This document shows, piece by piece, positions 38,603 to 47,559 of a stretch of DNA of 64,000 nt (position 1 is its first letter; the number at the start of each line of letters is the position of its first letter). Location of the stretch: the NCBI GenBank assembly GCA_964251665.1, contig CAXUKO010000012.1, positions 129,318 to 193,317 on the forward strand. Reading direction: 5' to 3'. The notes beneath the pieces are model-generated. The model saw only the letters and a program-made list of their open reading frames with translations, ran no database searches and was not told where the DNA came from. This DNA comes from JBBQLG01 sp964251665 (GTDB lineage: Bacteria; Bacteroidota; Bacteroidia; Cytophagales; Spirosomataceae). The position numbers were made by a program, and so were the translations under genes.

Positions 38603-39628
38603 TTAGCCCCGGTAATACAACAGGGCCTGTTCCATCTCGTTTTTGGTGGCTGGCACATCGTATGCACAGTGCCCCGGGCCATCCAGCAACGCCATCCGAA
38701 CCTGGCCATTCCGGTTCTTCTTATCCTGCAGCGTCAGTGCCAGAATCGGCGCCATATCAGCATCTATAAGCGCAACCTTCCCATATACGGAAAAGAAATA
38801 CTCTTCGATTTGCGCCAGCAGTATCTCGTCAATCATTCCTTTTTCGTGGGCCATAAAGGCTTCGGCTACCATGCCTACCGCAATGGCTTCACCATGCAGC
38901 AACCGCTTACGGCCCCGGTCCAGAAAATGGGTTTCAACCGCGTGTCCGAGCGTATGCCCGAAGTTCAAAATCTTACGCAGCCCCTTTTCCGTTGGGTCCT
39001 GCTCCACAATGCGTTCCTTTACGGCTACCGAGTGCGCCACCAGATCCGACCAGTTTTGCTGATCGAGGTCGCGCCGACGGATTTCATTCCACTTATCGGC
39101 ATCAGCAATCAGGCAATGTTTGATCACTTCGGCAAAACCCGACCGCAGTTCCCGCTCTGGCAGTGTACCCAGCAAAGTGGGGTCGATGAATACGGCGTCA
39201 GGCTGTCTGAACACCCCAATATGGTTCTTAAGTCCGTGAAAGTCAATACCTAATTTTCCGCCAACGCTGGCATCGACCTGAGATAACAGTGTAGTGGGCA
39301 CCTGTGCGAAAGCCAGCCCGCGCTTGTAGGTAGCTGCGCAAAAACCACCCATATCACCAATTACGCCCCCACCCAGGTTCAGGACGAGCGCATGACGGTC
39401 GAAATTAGCCTTAGTCAGGGCCTGCCAGATGGTTTCGCAGGTGGTCAGATTCTTCTGCTCCTCCCCGGCTTTAATACGAATCAGCGTGTGTTTGGGCAGT
39501 AAATTTTTGAGGGAAGGGTAACAATATTTGTGTGTATGGGTATCCGCAATGACGGCAATGGCCGAAAAATCGGACTGATCGAGGAAGGCCGGAAGACTAT
39601 CGGCAAGGGGAGCAATGATTACAGACAT
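38603..39628 (-). CDS. aroB: 3-dehydroquinate synthase
   Basis: AroB makes 3-dehydroquinate, the second step of the shikimate pathway for aromatic amino acids, using NAD and a divalent metal. Visible motifs in the 341-residue protein are the NAD-binding NLGGGVIGDMGGFCAATYKRG, VPTTLLSQVDASVGGKLGID, GFAEVIKHCLI and the metal-site region ILNFGHTLGHAVE and LLHGEAIAVGM. Length is normal. A -7-like box (TAACTTTG, 39633-39640 on the reverse strand) ends only 4 nt before the ATG, so a nearly leaderless transcript is possible. Confidence 0.96.
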   Translation of the reverse strand: MSVIIAPLADSLPAFLDQSDFSAIAVIADTHTHKYCYPSLKNLLPKHTLIRIKAGEEQKNLTTCETIWQALTKANFDRHALVLNLGGGVIGDMGGFCAATYKRGLAFAQVPTTLLSQVDASVGGKLGIDFHGLKNHIGVFRQPDAVFIDPTLLGTLPERELRSGFAEVIKHCLIADADKWNEIRRRDLDQQNWSDLVAHSVAVKERIVEQDPTEKGLRKILNFGHTLGHAVETHFLDRGRKRLLHGEAIAVGMVAEAFMAHEKGMIDEILLAQIEEYFFSVYGKVALIDADMAPILALTLQDKKNRNGQVRMALLDGPGHCAYDVPATKNEMEQALLYYRG

Positions 39629-39635
39629 GAACCAA

Positions 39636-39747
39636 AGTTAGTCAGTAAGTCGGTAAGTCGGTAAGTTAGTAAGGAGCTACGCCCAGGTCGGTACGTATTC
39701 AGGGCACAGCTACTTATCAACGTACCAACTTACTGACTGAATCAACT
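39636..39747. repeat. Facing arrays of AGTCAGTAAGT-type repeats
   Basis: Left arm from 39636 has tandem units of about 8 bp (GTCAGTAAGTCGGTAAGTCG and onward). The right arm, ending near 39747, is its approximate reverse complement (TACCAACTTACTGACTGAAT). Together they can form an imperfect hairpin of about 45 bp per arm between two leftward genes; the last bases overlap the end of the aminotransferase gene. Confidence 0.6.
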
Positions 39748-40893
39748 AAGTACTTTCAGGGCGTCGGTAAAGTATTTCATCTCTTCCAGTTTACCCAGAC
39801 TGACGCGGCACCAGTACTGCCCATCAAATTTCCACTGCCGGACGCCTACACCCTGCTCGGCCATTTTGCCCACAAAATCCTCGCCTTTCATCCGAATCGG
39901 GAACATAACAAAGTTAGCGCCTGATGGCAGTGGCTCGTAGCCCAGTGGTTTCAATTCTTTATAAAGGAAATCTTTTGATTCCTGTGTTTTACCAAGCGAG
40001 AACTTCACAAAATCCCGATCCGGCATACTGGCTAAAGCAGCCCGTACGGATGTCATGCTGATGCCACCGCCACCAGTCACGAACTTGCTGATCTGCTCAA
40101 TGAGTTCGGGTTTGGCAATCATATAGCCAATGCGCAAACCGGCAAAGCCGTGCACCTTGGAGAAGGTTTTCGTTACAATGACGTTTGCCCCTTTTTTGAC
40201 CTGATCGACCATCGTATACCCCATCGGATCGGGCGTGTAGTCGATGTAGGCTTCGTCCACAAAAACCGGCGTTTTAGCAGCCACCGCCCCAATGAATTGA
40301 CGGAGTTTGCCCGGATCGACCGTAATGGCGGTAGGGTTATTCGGATTGCAGAGATACACCATCCCGGTCTGCGCCGTAATGCGTTCGTTGAGTTTATTCA
40401 GGTTAATGTCGTAGCCATCAGCCGCTACCAGAGGCACTTTATCCATCGTCAGGCCGTGCTTAACCGCCGACCGGGGCAGGGCATCGAACGTTGGGTCGGG
40501 GGCCACAATGGTACGACCCGCGTTGGGCCGGTAAGCCGCCCAGAGTGCCGCAGCCATCAGCAGTTCGCCCGAACCGGCACCCAGCAGCACATAGTCTTCG
40601 GAGACACCCTCGAAGTCGGCCACCATCTTCTTAAACTTTTTGGTGTACTCCATCGCGTACAGGAAGCCATCGGGGGCGGCTTCACTGATTACCTTAACTG
40701 CTTTGGGCGACGGTCCATACGGATTTTCGTTTGCCGATAAGCGGGCTTTCAGGCCACCTTTGGGCACCCGGTAGCGGTTGGGATTCAGGACGGCTTCTTC
40801 CAGCCAGGGCTCACAATGGGCAGCTGGCAGTGTGGCAATGCCAGCCCCCATAAACAGACCGGCCCGTAGCCAGTCCCGACGATTGATTTGCAT
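39742..40893 (-). CDS. Tat-exported HisC-like PLP aminotransferase
   Basis: I start at the ATG at 40893, which opens with a twin-arginine signal: MQINRRDWLRAGLFMGAGIATLPAA. The rest (about 383 residues in all) is a complete fold-type I aminotransferase close to histidinol-phosphate aminotransferase: LSANENPYGPSPKAVKV, LLGAGSGELLMAAAL, YLCNPNNPTAI, VFVDEAYIDYTPD, the PLP-lysine motif TKTFSKVHGFAGLRIGYMIA and a closing WCRVSLGKLEEM. Cofactor-loaded export through Tat fits a PLP enzyme. The substrate is unknown; a true HisC for histidine synthesis would be cytoplasmic. The neighbour aroB is metabolic but may be unrelated. Confidence 0.87.
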   Translation of the reverse strand: MQINRRDWLRAGLFMGAGIATLPAAHCEPWLEEAVLNPNRYRVPKGGLKARLSANENPYGPSPKAVKVISEAAPDGFLYAMEYTKKFKKMVADFEGVSEDYVLLGAGSGELLMAAALWAAYRPNAGRTIVAPDPTFDALPRSAVKHGLTMDKVPLVAADGYDINLNKLNERITAQTGMVYLCNPNNPTAITVDPGKLRQFIGAVAAKTPVFVDEAYIDYTPDPMGYTMVDQVKKGANVIVTKTFSKVHGFAGLRIGYMIAKPELIEQISKFVTGGGGISMTSVRAALASMPDRDFVKFSLGKTQESKDFLYKELKPLGYEPLPSGANFVMFPIRMKGEDFVGKMAEQGVGVRQWKFDGQYWCRVSLGKLEEMKYFTDALKVLS

Positions 40894-41366
40894 AACAGGT
40901 TGATAATTGGATGGAGTGATCGGCAGCCTCAACGCGTACTCCTGCGACGTATGCTGCAAGACAAAAATAACAATATTGGCTATACGATTAAATTTTTATT
41001 TGCCTTATAAACCTAAATACAACATAATATTTTATCTATTTCACCTTTGTCAGAATATAATTAACAATTGAACATGAATTATACAATTCATTTTATAATG
41101 TCTATGGTTTACCATTACTTCTGCGCATTATTTCGTCTATTTAACGAAGAAGCTGCTCATCCGAAGGGTACTTCATCAACGTCTGTAGTAGTAGTCATAC
41201 ACTCATTTTTATAAAATCTAATCCTACCAGTACACTATAATGCCGATAATATTAGTATATTTTGTTACTTATTCAACTTAAGAATTCTGTTTATGACCCT
41301 AACCCGGCAAACTAAAGAACTCGCTTTTTCGTACGTAACCGCACCCTACCCCAAATCCACCCGTGC
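40894..41366. other. AT-rich 473-bp intergenic region
   Basis: No credible reading frame, RNA or strong hairpin is visible. It is clearly more AT-rich than its surroundings and lies between divergent genes, so it must hold both promoters. A near-consensus TATATTTTG occurs at about 41255 on the plus strand. It could also be remnant or acquired DNA. Confidence 0.5.
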
Positions 41367-42359
41367 ATGAATACCGTCTTACTGACCGGTGCCAATGGCT
41401 TTCTGGGTAGTCATCTGGCCCGTGGACTCCTGGAACGGGGCTATGCCGTACGCGCTTTTATCAGGTCGTCGAGCGATCTGAACTCACTAATCGATTTACC
41501 CCTCGACCGCTGGCAGGGTGATCTTCGCGATGCGGATGATGTGATGGCAGCTACCTACGGCTGCGACTATGTGATTCATGCCGGTGCGCTGGCACAGGTT
41601 AATCCGGCCCGATCTCCCGTTATCTGGGATGTTAATCTGCGTGGTACCGAGAATGTGCTGGCCGCTGCCCGGCGCGTAGGCATACAACGGCTGGTGTATG
41701 TGGGCACGGCCAATGTATTTGGGTTTGGCTCTAAAAAACGCCCGGGCGACGAAACCTGCCCGTATGCGGGTGTTTCGTACGGGCTCGATTATATGGATAG
41801 TAAACGGGCGGCTACCAACCGGGTAGTAAAAGCGGTGCGAAACGGCATACCGGCAATTCTGGTACACCCTACTTTTATGCTTGGCCCGTCAGATAGTAAG
41901 CCTACGTCCAACCAAATGCTGCTGTCTCTATACCAGGGCAGGATTCCGGGTTATCCGCCGGGCGGTAAAAATTACGTGGCCGTAACTGATGTAGCCACAG
42001 CCACCATTAACGCCCTGACGATGGGGCGGCTGGGTGAATCGTACATTCTGGGGAATGAGAACCTCAGTTACCGGGAAGCCTTTGCCCTGATGGCGCAGGT
42101 AATGGGCATTGCTCCGCCCCGTTTGCGGCTGCCGGCAATGGTTAGTTCAGCTTACGGATGGTTCGCGGATCTTAAAACGGACCTGACGGGTAACCTGTCT
42201 ATGATTAATCAGGCGATGGTAGAGACGGCTAACCATGGCCATTATTTCAGTGCGGCCAAAGCACGGGCGGAGTTGGCTCTGCCGCAAACCCCTGTTCGGA
42301 CAGCCGTAGAACAGGCCTTTGTCTGGTTCAGGCAGAATGGGTACCTCAACAGCCGTTAA
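41367..42359 (+). CDS. Extended SDR: NAD-dependent epimerase/reductase
   Basis: A 330-residue extended short-chain dehydrogenase/reductase. The nucleotide-binding motif TGANGFLGSH is at the N-terminus, followed by GDLRDADDVMAATYGCDYVIHAGA, NLRGTENVLAAARRVGIQRLVYVGTANVFG, the catalytic YMDSK (Tyr/Lys) and HPTFMLGPSD. It is most like the dihydroflavonol-reductase/HpnA-type group acting on sugars, steroids or hopanoid-linked substrates; the substrate cannot be named from the sequence. Cytoplasmic. Its TAA overlaps the TAA of the opposite gene through the shared TTAA. Confidence 0.88.
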   Translation: MNTVLLTGANGFLGSHLARGLLERGYAVRAFIRSSSDLNSLIDLPLDRWQGDLRDADDVMAATYGCDYVIHAGALAQVNPARSPVIWDVNLRGTENVLAAARRVGIQRLVYVGTANVFGFGSKKRPGDETCPYAGVSYGLDYMDSKRAATNRVVKAVRNGIPAILVHPTFMLGPSDSKPTSNQMLLSLYQGRIPGYPPGGKNYVAVTDVATATINALTMGRLGESYILGNENLSYREAFALMAQVMGIAPPRLRLPAMVSSAYGWFADLKTDLTGNLSMINQAMVETANHGHYFSAAKARAELALPQTPVRTAVEQAFVWFRQNGYLNSR

Positions 42360-42850
42360 TAAAACAATCCCCACTCGTCGGGAATGTCGTTGTCCTTGTC
42401 GAAACTGCCGACCCATTCGACAAATAATTCCCGAAAGGCCTCTATTTCGTCGCGCAATACCTGTAAGTAAGCCGGATCAGCCAGTTTTTCGGCCTTGCAG
42501 TACGACGTTTGGGCGAGCAGTTCCCGGGCGTGAATCTTAACGATTACGGCATTTTCCATGCGCAGCGTGTAGAGATCACTGCCTTCAGCGCCAACGATTT
42601 TGGGGGCTAGCATCATGGCATTCGCAATCATCTGCTCGTGCATCATCAATACATCCTCTTCGGGGTCAATCGTCGCAACGATGGCTTGTGTCACTTCCAG
42701 CAACTCCTTTGCTTTTCGAAGCACGGGCAGGTTTTCGATCCGGCGGCTTTCGGCTTCCAGTTCGCGCTGCATAGCCTGGGGGTCATCATCCTCCTCGTTA
42801 AAACCGTCCCAGTCTAAGAAGTCATCGTTGTCGTCGTCATCAAATCGCAT
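42356..42850 (-). CDS. Acidic conserved hypothetical protein
   Basis: Start chosen at the ATG at 42850 (MRFDDDDNDDFLDWDGFNEEDDDPQ), 164 residues; the frame extends to 42898. The N-terminus is highly acidic; the rest is helical (NLPVLRKAKELLEVTQAIVATIDPEED, LRMENAVIVKIHARELLAQTSYCKAEKLAD) and ends DIPDEWGLFY. I recall similar proteins as conserved hypotheticals in Bacteroidetes, with no known function. It is soluble and cytoplasmic by appearance. It overlaps the convergent SDR gene by 4 nt at the stop codons. Confidence 0.75.
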   Translation of the reverse strand: MRFDDDDNDDFLDWDGFNEEDDDPQAMQRELEAESRRIENLPVLRKAKELLEVTQAIVATIDPEEDVLMMHEQMIANAMMLAPKIVGAEGSDLYTLRMENAVIVKIHARELLAQTSYCKAEKLADPAYLQVLRDEIEAFRELFVEWVGSFDKDNDIPDEWGLFY

Positions 42851-43161
42851 ACCGTAAGGCGTTGCCGGGTTTGGATGGGTAACGCTTATACAAATCAACG
42901 CAAAGGTTTGGCAAAATCAAATGCTCATAGCCAAAACCAGAGAGACCATAGAATAAGGTCCGGCGTGGGGTGCTTTCCGGCGAATTGCCCTTTTTCCCGA
43001 TTCAACGCATCGACTTCCCATACAGATAGTATCACGTTGTCATTTATGGCATTCAATTTGCGCCTTTCGTTTATACCCTTGATTTTAATGTATAGTTTAA
43101 GGGGCTGCCTGTAACTTAGATTTTTCTAAACGCCTGATCAGGTTTGTTAACAACCGTGAGT
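42851..43161. other. 311-bp intergenic region, no gene seen
   Basis: This gap between divergent genes should contain both promoters. I see no convincing frame, RNA or dyad. The 79-codon plus-strand frame at 42875-43114 has no coding character. Confidence 0.5.
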
Positions 43162-45819
43162 ATGCATTTCCTTTACCGATTAGTCAGCGGGTGGATCGTA
43201 TGGTTTAGTTGCCTTATAATGCCCTTTACGCTGCTGGCTCAGTTCACGGTCACCTATCCGGTCAGTCGCATGGTGCTGCAGCGCGACAGCACAAATAAAG
43301 CTTCCGTACAGATTGCCGGTAGTTATGCCCTGCTGATTGATCGGGTTGAGGCTCAGGTTGTACCCGTCGTGGCAGGGCAGGGTACGGCCACACCGTGGAC
43401 AACGATTCAGTCAGCTCCCGCCAACGGGCAGTTCAATGGCACCTTAACCGTGCTGGGCGGCTGGTATAAGCTAAGGGTAAGAGCCGTGAAAAGTAATGCT
43501 GTCGTCGCGATGGATTCGGTGGATCGGGTTGGTGTTGGCGAAGTATTCGGTATTCTGGGTCACTCCAATGCGCAGGGCAGCAGTTGCCCCGACAACAACG
43601 GCGTAGACCGGTGCGCGACCATCAGCGGGGCGACCGATGACCGCGTTGTGTGCGTTGGCATCGATGGGAGCACCGCCGATTACCGTCAGTACGAAAACAC
43701 GGCCAACAGTAATTACCTGCCCGGCCTGCTGTTCTCCAAACTAAACACGTTCACGGGTATGTCGCCCTTCAATAAATTTGCCTGGATCTGGGGGCGGCTC
43801 GGCGATTTACTGACGGCGCGGCTGAACGTGCCGGTCATGTTCTTCGGGGCCGGTTTTGGCGGTACCAATATGGAGCAGGTTTATAAAGCAGCTTACGACA
43901 TTCCTTTCCAGCATTCATTTGTCCGCTACGACCTCAGAATGCCTTATGTGAATGCCCGCACCATTATGAAACTCTACGTTCCCTCGACCGGAATACGGAG
44001 TTTTCTGATTGTGCACGGCGAAAATGACCGATACGACGGTGGCGGGGATACCTTACAGACGCACGCCCTGTTTAAGATGTACCTGAAAAAGGTGCAGGCT
44101 AAAATGCGGGATGAATTTCAGCGGCCTAACCTGGCTTGGGTTATCGCCATTACGTCTTACCCTAACCCCGATGCAGGCAGCACGAAGTTACTGTTCCCGG
44201 AAGTACGAACGGCGGAAGCGGAAGTAATCAAGGAATCACCCAACACATTTCGCGGGCCCGACCTGGACTCGCTCCGGCTACCCGCCGATCGGCCCGACGG
44301 CGTTCACTACTCCACCGCTGCGCAGGAAAAGGTTGCCGCCCTCTGGAACCGGGCACTGACCGACCAGTTTTTCCAGAAATCGACGCCCTACCCGGCGCAG
44401 CTGCAACCGTTGGCCTCCGTCACCTGCGCTACCGGCAACCAGCTAACCCTGACGCAGCCCGCCGGTTTTGGTGCCTACACCTGGGCCGATGGCAACACTA
44501 CAGCCGCCGTTACCGTGGGGCCCGGTACGTACAGTGCCCGACTGCGCCGGAGTATGGCCGGTGCCGACTCGAACCTTATCTTTTTCCCACCGCCCATTGT
44601 CGTACCGACTCAGGTGATGCCAAGTCCACCAACGATTTCCTATGGCACCAATCCGCTGGTGTGCGGGGGCGAAAGCCTGACGCTGACATCCAGCTACACC
44701 GCCGGACCAAACCTCTGGAGCACGGGCAGTACGGCACCAGCCATCTCAGTACAGTCGGTGGGCACCTACACGGTGCGGGCAGTACACCCGGCCTACGGCT
44801 GCCTGTCCAGCGTCGTGAGCCAGTCGCTGGGAACCGGTACGGCGGATTTGTCGCTCGGCTGGAAAGTCAGCAACCGCACACCGGTAGTGGGTCAACCACT
44901 GACACTCACGCTTACCGTACAGAATGCTGGCCCCTGCAAGGTGAGCAACGTGCAGGTCATTAACCGCCTGCCGCCCAATTTCAGCTTTGATTCGTCGGCT
45001 AATTTTGCGCTGGTCGGTACAGCAACGAATGTGTTAAGTACCACGCTGCCCGCCATTCTCAGCAGCCAGTCGGTCAGTCAGCAGTATGTGGCCCACGCTA
45101 CGGCGGCCGGTCAGTATTATAATGCCACCGAAATTACGGCATCCTCCAGCCCGGACCCCGACAGTCAGCCCGGCTCGGGTACCGGCGATGGACAGGATGA
45201 TGCCGCCACGGTCGATTTTCGGACTCGCGACGGCGGAACAGGCCTGTTCGTTTCTCCCAACCCGAATCAGGTGCCACTGCCGGCCCCAGCCTCAAGTCAG
45301 CCCATACCCGATTCCGGCCGGGCCGACCTGAGTCTGGTCCTATCGGCGGGCAGCCGGATCGCCAGTATTGGTCAGGCGGTGAGTTTTACCCTTACCGTGC
45401 GTAACTGGGGCGGTGCTGCGGCTACGGGCATCACCGTACGCGATGTACTGCCGACGGGGCTCCAGTTTTTGTCGGCCCCGGCGGGGGTCAGTGCCACGGG
45501 TAGTACCGTCACGGGCACCATTGGTCAGCTGGCGGCCGGTCAGGAGGCCAGTTTCACCTTTACTACCAGCGTCATCAGTGGTACCTTTATTCAGAATTCG
45601 GCCCAGATCATGACCGCTACACCGGGCGATCCGGACTCAACGCCGGGCAACGGCACAACCAACGGCGAAGACGACACCGCTACCACCGACCTGCGTATCA
45701 CCAACAGTGGAGCAGGTGCCCGCGTGGCCGCTCCGGGAACTGATACGGGCAGCAATGCTGTTGGCTTACCACCTCGCCGACGGCCAATTCGGGTACTGGC
45801 TGTACGACCAAATCGATAA
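43162..45819 (+). CDS. SGNH/SASA-type esterase with DUF11 repeats
   Basis: The ATG at 43162 gives an 885-residue secreted protein (signal MHFLYRLVSGWIVWFSCLIM); an upstream TTG at 43144 is less likely. The first 400 or so residues are a sialate-O-acetylesterase-like SGNH hydrolase with the nucleophile motif GILGHSNAQGSSC and a closing RPDGVHYST (Asp/His). A short Ig-like region follows (PPTISYGTNPLVCGGESLTL), then two DUF11 modules, each ending in an acidic linker (DPDSQPGSGTGDGQDDAATV and DPDSTPGNGTTNGEDDTATT). The C-terminus is basic (RRRPIRVLAVRPNR) and shows no type IX sorting domain. Deacetylation of a polysaccharide is the likely role. Confidence 0.85.
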   Translation: MHFLYRLVSGWIVWFSCLIMPFTLLAQFTVTYPVSRMVLQRDSTNKASVQIAGSYALLIDRVEAQVVPVVAGQGTATPWTTIQSAPANGQFNGTLTVLGGWYKLRVRAVKSNAVVAMDSVDRVGVGEVFGILGHSNAQGSSCPDNNGVDRCATISGATDDRVVCVGIDGSTADYRQYENTANSNYLPGLLFSKLNTFTGMSPFNKFAWIWGRLGDLLTARLNVPVMFFGAGFGGTNMEQVYKAAYDIPFQHSFVRYDLRMPYVNARTIMKLYVPSTGIRSFLIVHGENDRYDGGGDTLQTHALFKMYLKKVQAKMRDEFQRPNLAWVIAITSYPNPDAGSTKLLFPEVRTAEAEVIKESPNTFRGPDLDSLRLPADRPDGVHYSTAAQEKVAALWNRALTDQFFQKSTPYPAQLQPLASVTCATGNQLTLTQPAGFGAYTWADGNTTAAVTVGPGTYSARLRRSMAGADSNLIFFPPPIVVPTQVMPSPPTISYGTNPLVCGGESLTLTSSYTAGPNLWSTGSTAPAISVQSVGTYTVRAVHPAYGCLSSVVSQSLGTGTADLSLGWKVSNRTPVVGQPLTLTLTVQNAGPCKVSNVQVINRLPPNFSFDSSANFALVGTATNVLSTTLPAILSSQSVSQQYVAHATAAGQYYNATEITASSSPDPDSQPGSGTGDGQDDAATVDFRTRDGGTGLFVSPNPNQVPLPAPASSQPIPDSGRADLSLVLSAGSRIASIGQAVSFTLTVRNWGGAAATGITVRDVLPTGLQFLSAPAGVSATGSTVTGTIGQLAAGQEASFTFTTSVISGTFIQNSAQIMTATPGDPDSTPGNGTTNGEDDTATTDLRITNSGAGARVAAPGTDTGSNAVGLPPRRRPIRVLAVRPNR

Positions 45820-45872
45820 GTACCTTTTTCGGAAAAGAGGATAGGTTTCATAGCAGAGTTGGCCCGAACGCG

Positions 45873-45880
45873 TATATTTG
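45873..45880 (+). promoter_or_regulatory. -7 box upstream of Anbu operon
   Basis: TATATTTG fully matches TAnnTTTG, 33 bp before the Anbu ATG at 45914. The -33 element is unclear. Confidence 0.4.
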
Positions 45881-45913
45881 TTCGGACATCACCTGTTTTT
45901 TTCGCACGTTAGC

Positions 45914-46657
45914 ATGACGTATTGCTTAGGCATTAAAGTCGCAGCCGGACTGGTCGCCATCGCCGATACCCGCCTGACCTCCGGCTCTGAAGTATCATCA
46001 AACCGTAAGGTTTCGGTGCACGAAGTCGAAAATCACTCCCTGTTTATCATGACTTCCGGCTTGCGCTCCGTACGCGACAAAGCCATTATTTACTTCAACG
46101 AGGTTATTTCCGAGCAGGATCGTTCGTTTAATAAGCTGTATAAAGCTGTCAATGCGTTTGGTGAACAGGTGAAGCGGGTGGCGCAGGAAGACAAGCAGTC
46201 CATACTGGAGAGCGGGTTGAAATTTAACCTCAATGCTATTGTGGGCGGACAACTGGAAGACGACGAGGAGCACAAGCTGTTCATGCTTTACCCCGAAGGC
46301 AACTGGGTTGAAGTTGATCATGGATCGCCGTTTAAGATTATTGGTAATTCAGGGTATGGCAAGCCACTGCTGTTCCGAAACCTGTCCTATGAAAGCAGTT
46401 TACAGGATGCGCTGAAAATCGGGTTTCTGGCCTTCGACGCCACTCGCGTCAGCGCCAACGATGTTGACTATCCCTTAGATGTGGTGCTTTATCCGAAGGA
46501 CAGTTTCCACATGACCGAATACCGACTGGAAAAAGATGATATGGACGAAGTCTCTCACCAGTGGAGCGCGCTGTTGAGCAACTCGGTCCGCAAGTTGCCA
46601 ACCTACTGGATGGACCCCATTTTCGAGAAGATTCACTCGCCCAAGCAGCCGTTATGA
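45914..46657 (+). CDS. Anbu-type proteasome-like peptidase
   Basis: A 247-residue member of the Ntn-hydrolase fold related to proteasome beta subunits and called Anbu. With the initiator Met removed, Thr1 is the nucleophile (MTYCLGIKVAAGLVAIADTR), with D17 in AIADTRLTSG and a lysine in SSNRKVSVHE near position 31. Later blocks are FNLNAIVGGQLEDDEEHKLF, FKIIGNSGYGKPLLFR and YPLDVVLYPKD. Anbu forms open helical rings in other bacteria; its substrates are unknown. It overlaps the transglutaminase gene by 4 nt. In other genomes it travels with transglutaminase, ATP-grasp and alpha-E genes; only the first is here. Confidence 0.9.
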   Translation: MTYCLGIKVAAGLVAIADTRLTSGSEVSSNRKVSVHEVENHSLFIMTSGLRSVRDKAIIYFNEVISEQDRSFNKLYKAVNAFGEQVKRVAQEDKQSILESGLKFNLNAIVGGQLEDDEEHKLFMLYPEGNWVEVDHGSPFKIIGNSGYGKPLLFRNLSYESSLQDALKIGFLAFDATRVSANDVDYPLDVVLYPKDSFHMTEYRLEKDDMDEVSHQWSALLSNSVRKLPTYWMDPIFEKIHSPKQPL

Positions 46658-47508
46658 CGCTCGATGTTACCCATCAGCTCCGGTACACGTATGACCAGCT
46701 CATCACCCTGACGCCCCATACCATGTATCTGTACCCCAGGCCACTGCCTTACCAGCGGCTGTTGAGCTACGACATCGAGATTGACCCCGTTCCCAACAAA
46801 ATTGTGCGCAACGTGGATGTGGAAAGCAATGTGCAGCAGCTGGTCTATTTCGGCGGCATGACTACCCATCTGAACATTACCGCCCGGATGCGGCTGGAAT
46901 CCGACGATTTCAACTCGCTCGACTTCGTGCTGTTTCCCTTCGAGGCTCAGCGCGTACCCTTCCGGTACACTCCCGCATTGCGGAGTCTGCTGGAACCGTA
47001 TCTGGAGCGTGACGGTATCACCGAACAGGTCGAAATGTGGGCGCGACAGGTAGCTGCCAGCACCAACTGGCAAACGGTTCCTTTTCTGCTTAAACTTAGC
47101 CAGACCATCCGGGAGTTTGCCTACGAAGTGCGGGAGACGGGTGCCCCGCTGGAACCCGCCGACACGTTGTTTAACCGGCGGGGGTCGTGCCGCGACTTCA
47201 CTACACTCTATATGGCTGCCTGCCGGAGCCTTGGCTTAGCCGCCCGGTTTGTGAGCGGTTATCTGTTCGGCAGTGCCCAGCAGGAGCACGAACTACACGC
47301 CTGGGCCGAGGTGTACTTACCCGGCGCAGGCTGGCGCGGTTTCGACCCAACCGAGAATTTAGTGGTTATGAACCGGCATATCTTTCTGGCTTCTTCGGCC
47401 CGCGCCGAACTGACGGCCCCCGTTAGTGGTACCTTTACCGGCTTCGCTACCGGCTCGCTCACGGCTTCGGTCGAGATTTCGGCCCAGGGGGAGATTATGG
47501 AGGGGTGA
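46654..47508 (+). CDS. Transglutaminase-like cysteine protease, Anbu partner
   Basis: 284 residues from the ATG at 46654, which overlaps the Anbu stop (ATGA). The N-terminal beta domain (VTHQLRYTYDQLITLTPHTMYLYPR) leads to the transglutaminase core: catalytic Cys in NRRGSCRDFTTLYMAACRSLGL, His in HELHAWAEVYLPGAGW and Asp in RGFDPTENL. It has the size of the bacterial proteins found beside Anbu and alpha-E proteins. It has no signal peptide, so it acts in the cytoplasm. It may be a peptidase or a crosslinker in a peptide-tagging pathway; this is inferred from gene context in other genomes. Confidence 0.9.
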   Translation: MTLDVTHQLRYTYDQLITLTPHTMYLYPRPLPYQRLLSYDIEIDPVPNKIVRNVDVESNVQQLVYFGGMTTHLNITARMRLESDDFNSLDFVLFPFEAQRVPFRYTPALRSLLEPYLERDGITEQVEMWARQVAASTNWQTVPFLLKLSQTIREFAYEVRETGAPLEPADTLFNRRGSCRDFTTLYMAACRSLGLAARFVSGYLFGSAQQEHELHAWAEVYLPGAGWRGFDPTENLVVMNRHIFLASSARAELTAPVSGTFTGFATGSLTASVEISAQGEIMEG

Positions 47509-47559
47509 GAAGCGTGCACTAAACTACGCCTGTCGGCAAAGCTGCCGAGCCCCGTATAT

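Noticed and set aside
42875..43114. 79-codon plus-strand frame in an intergenic region
   Set aside because: Starts antisense within the neighbouring gene's leader and has no coding character or homologous pattern.
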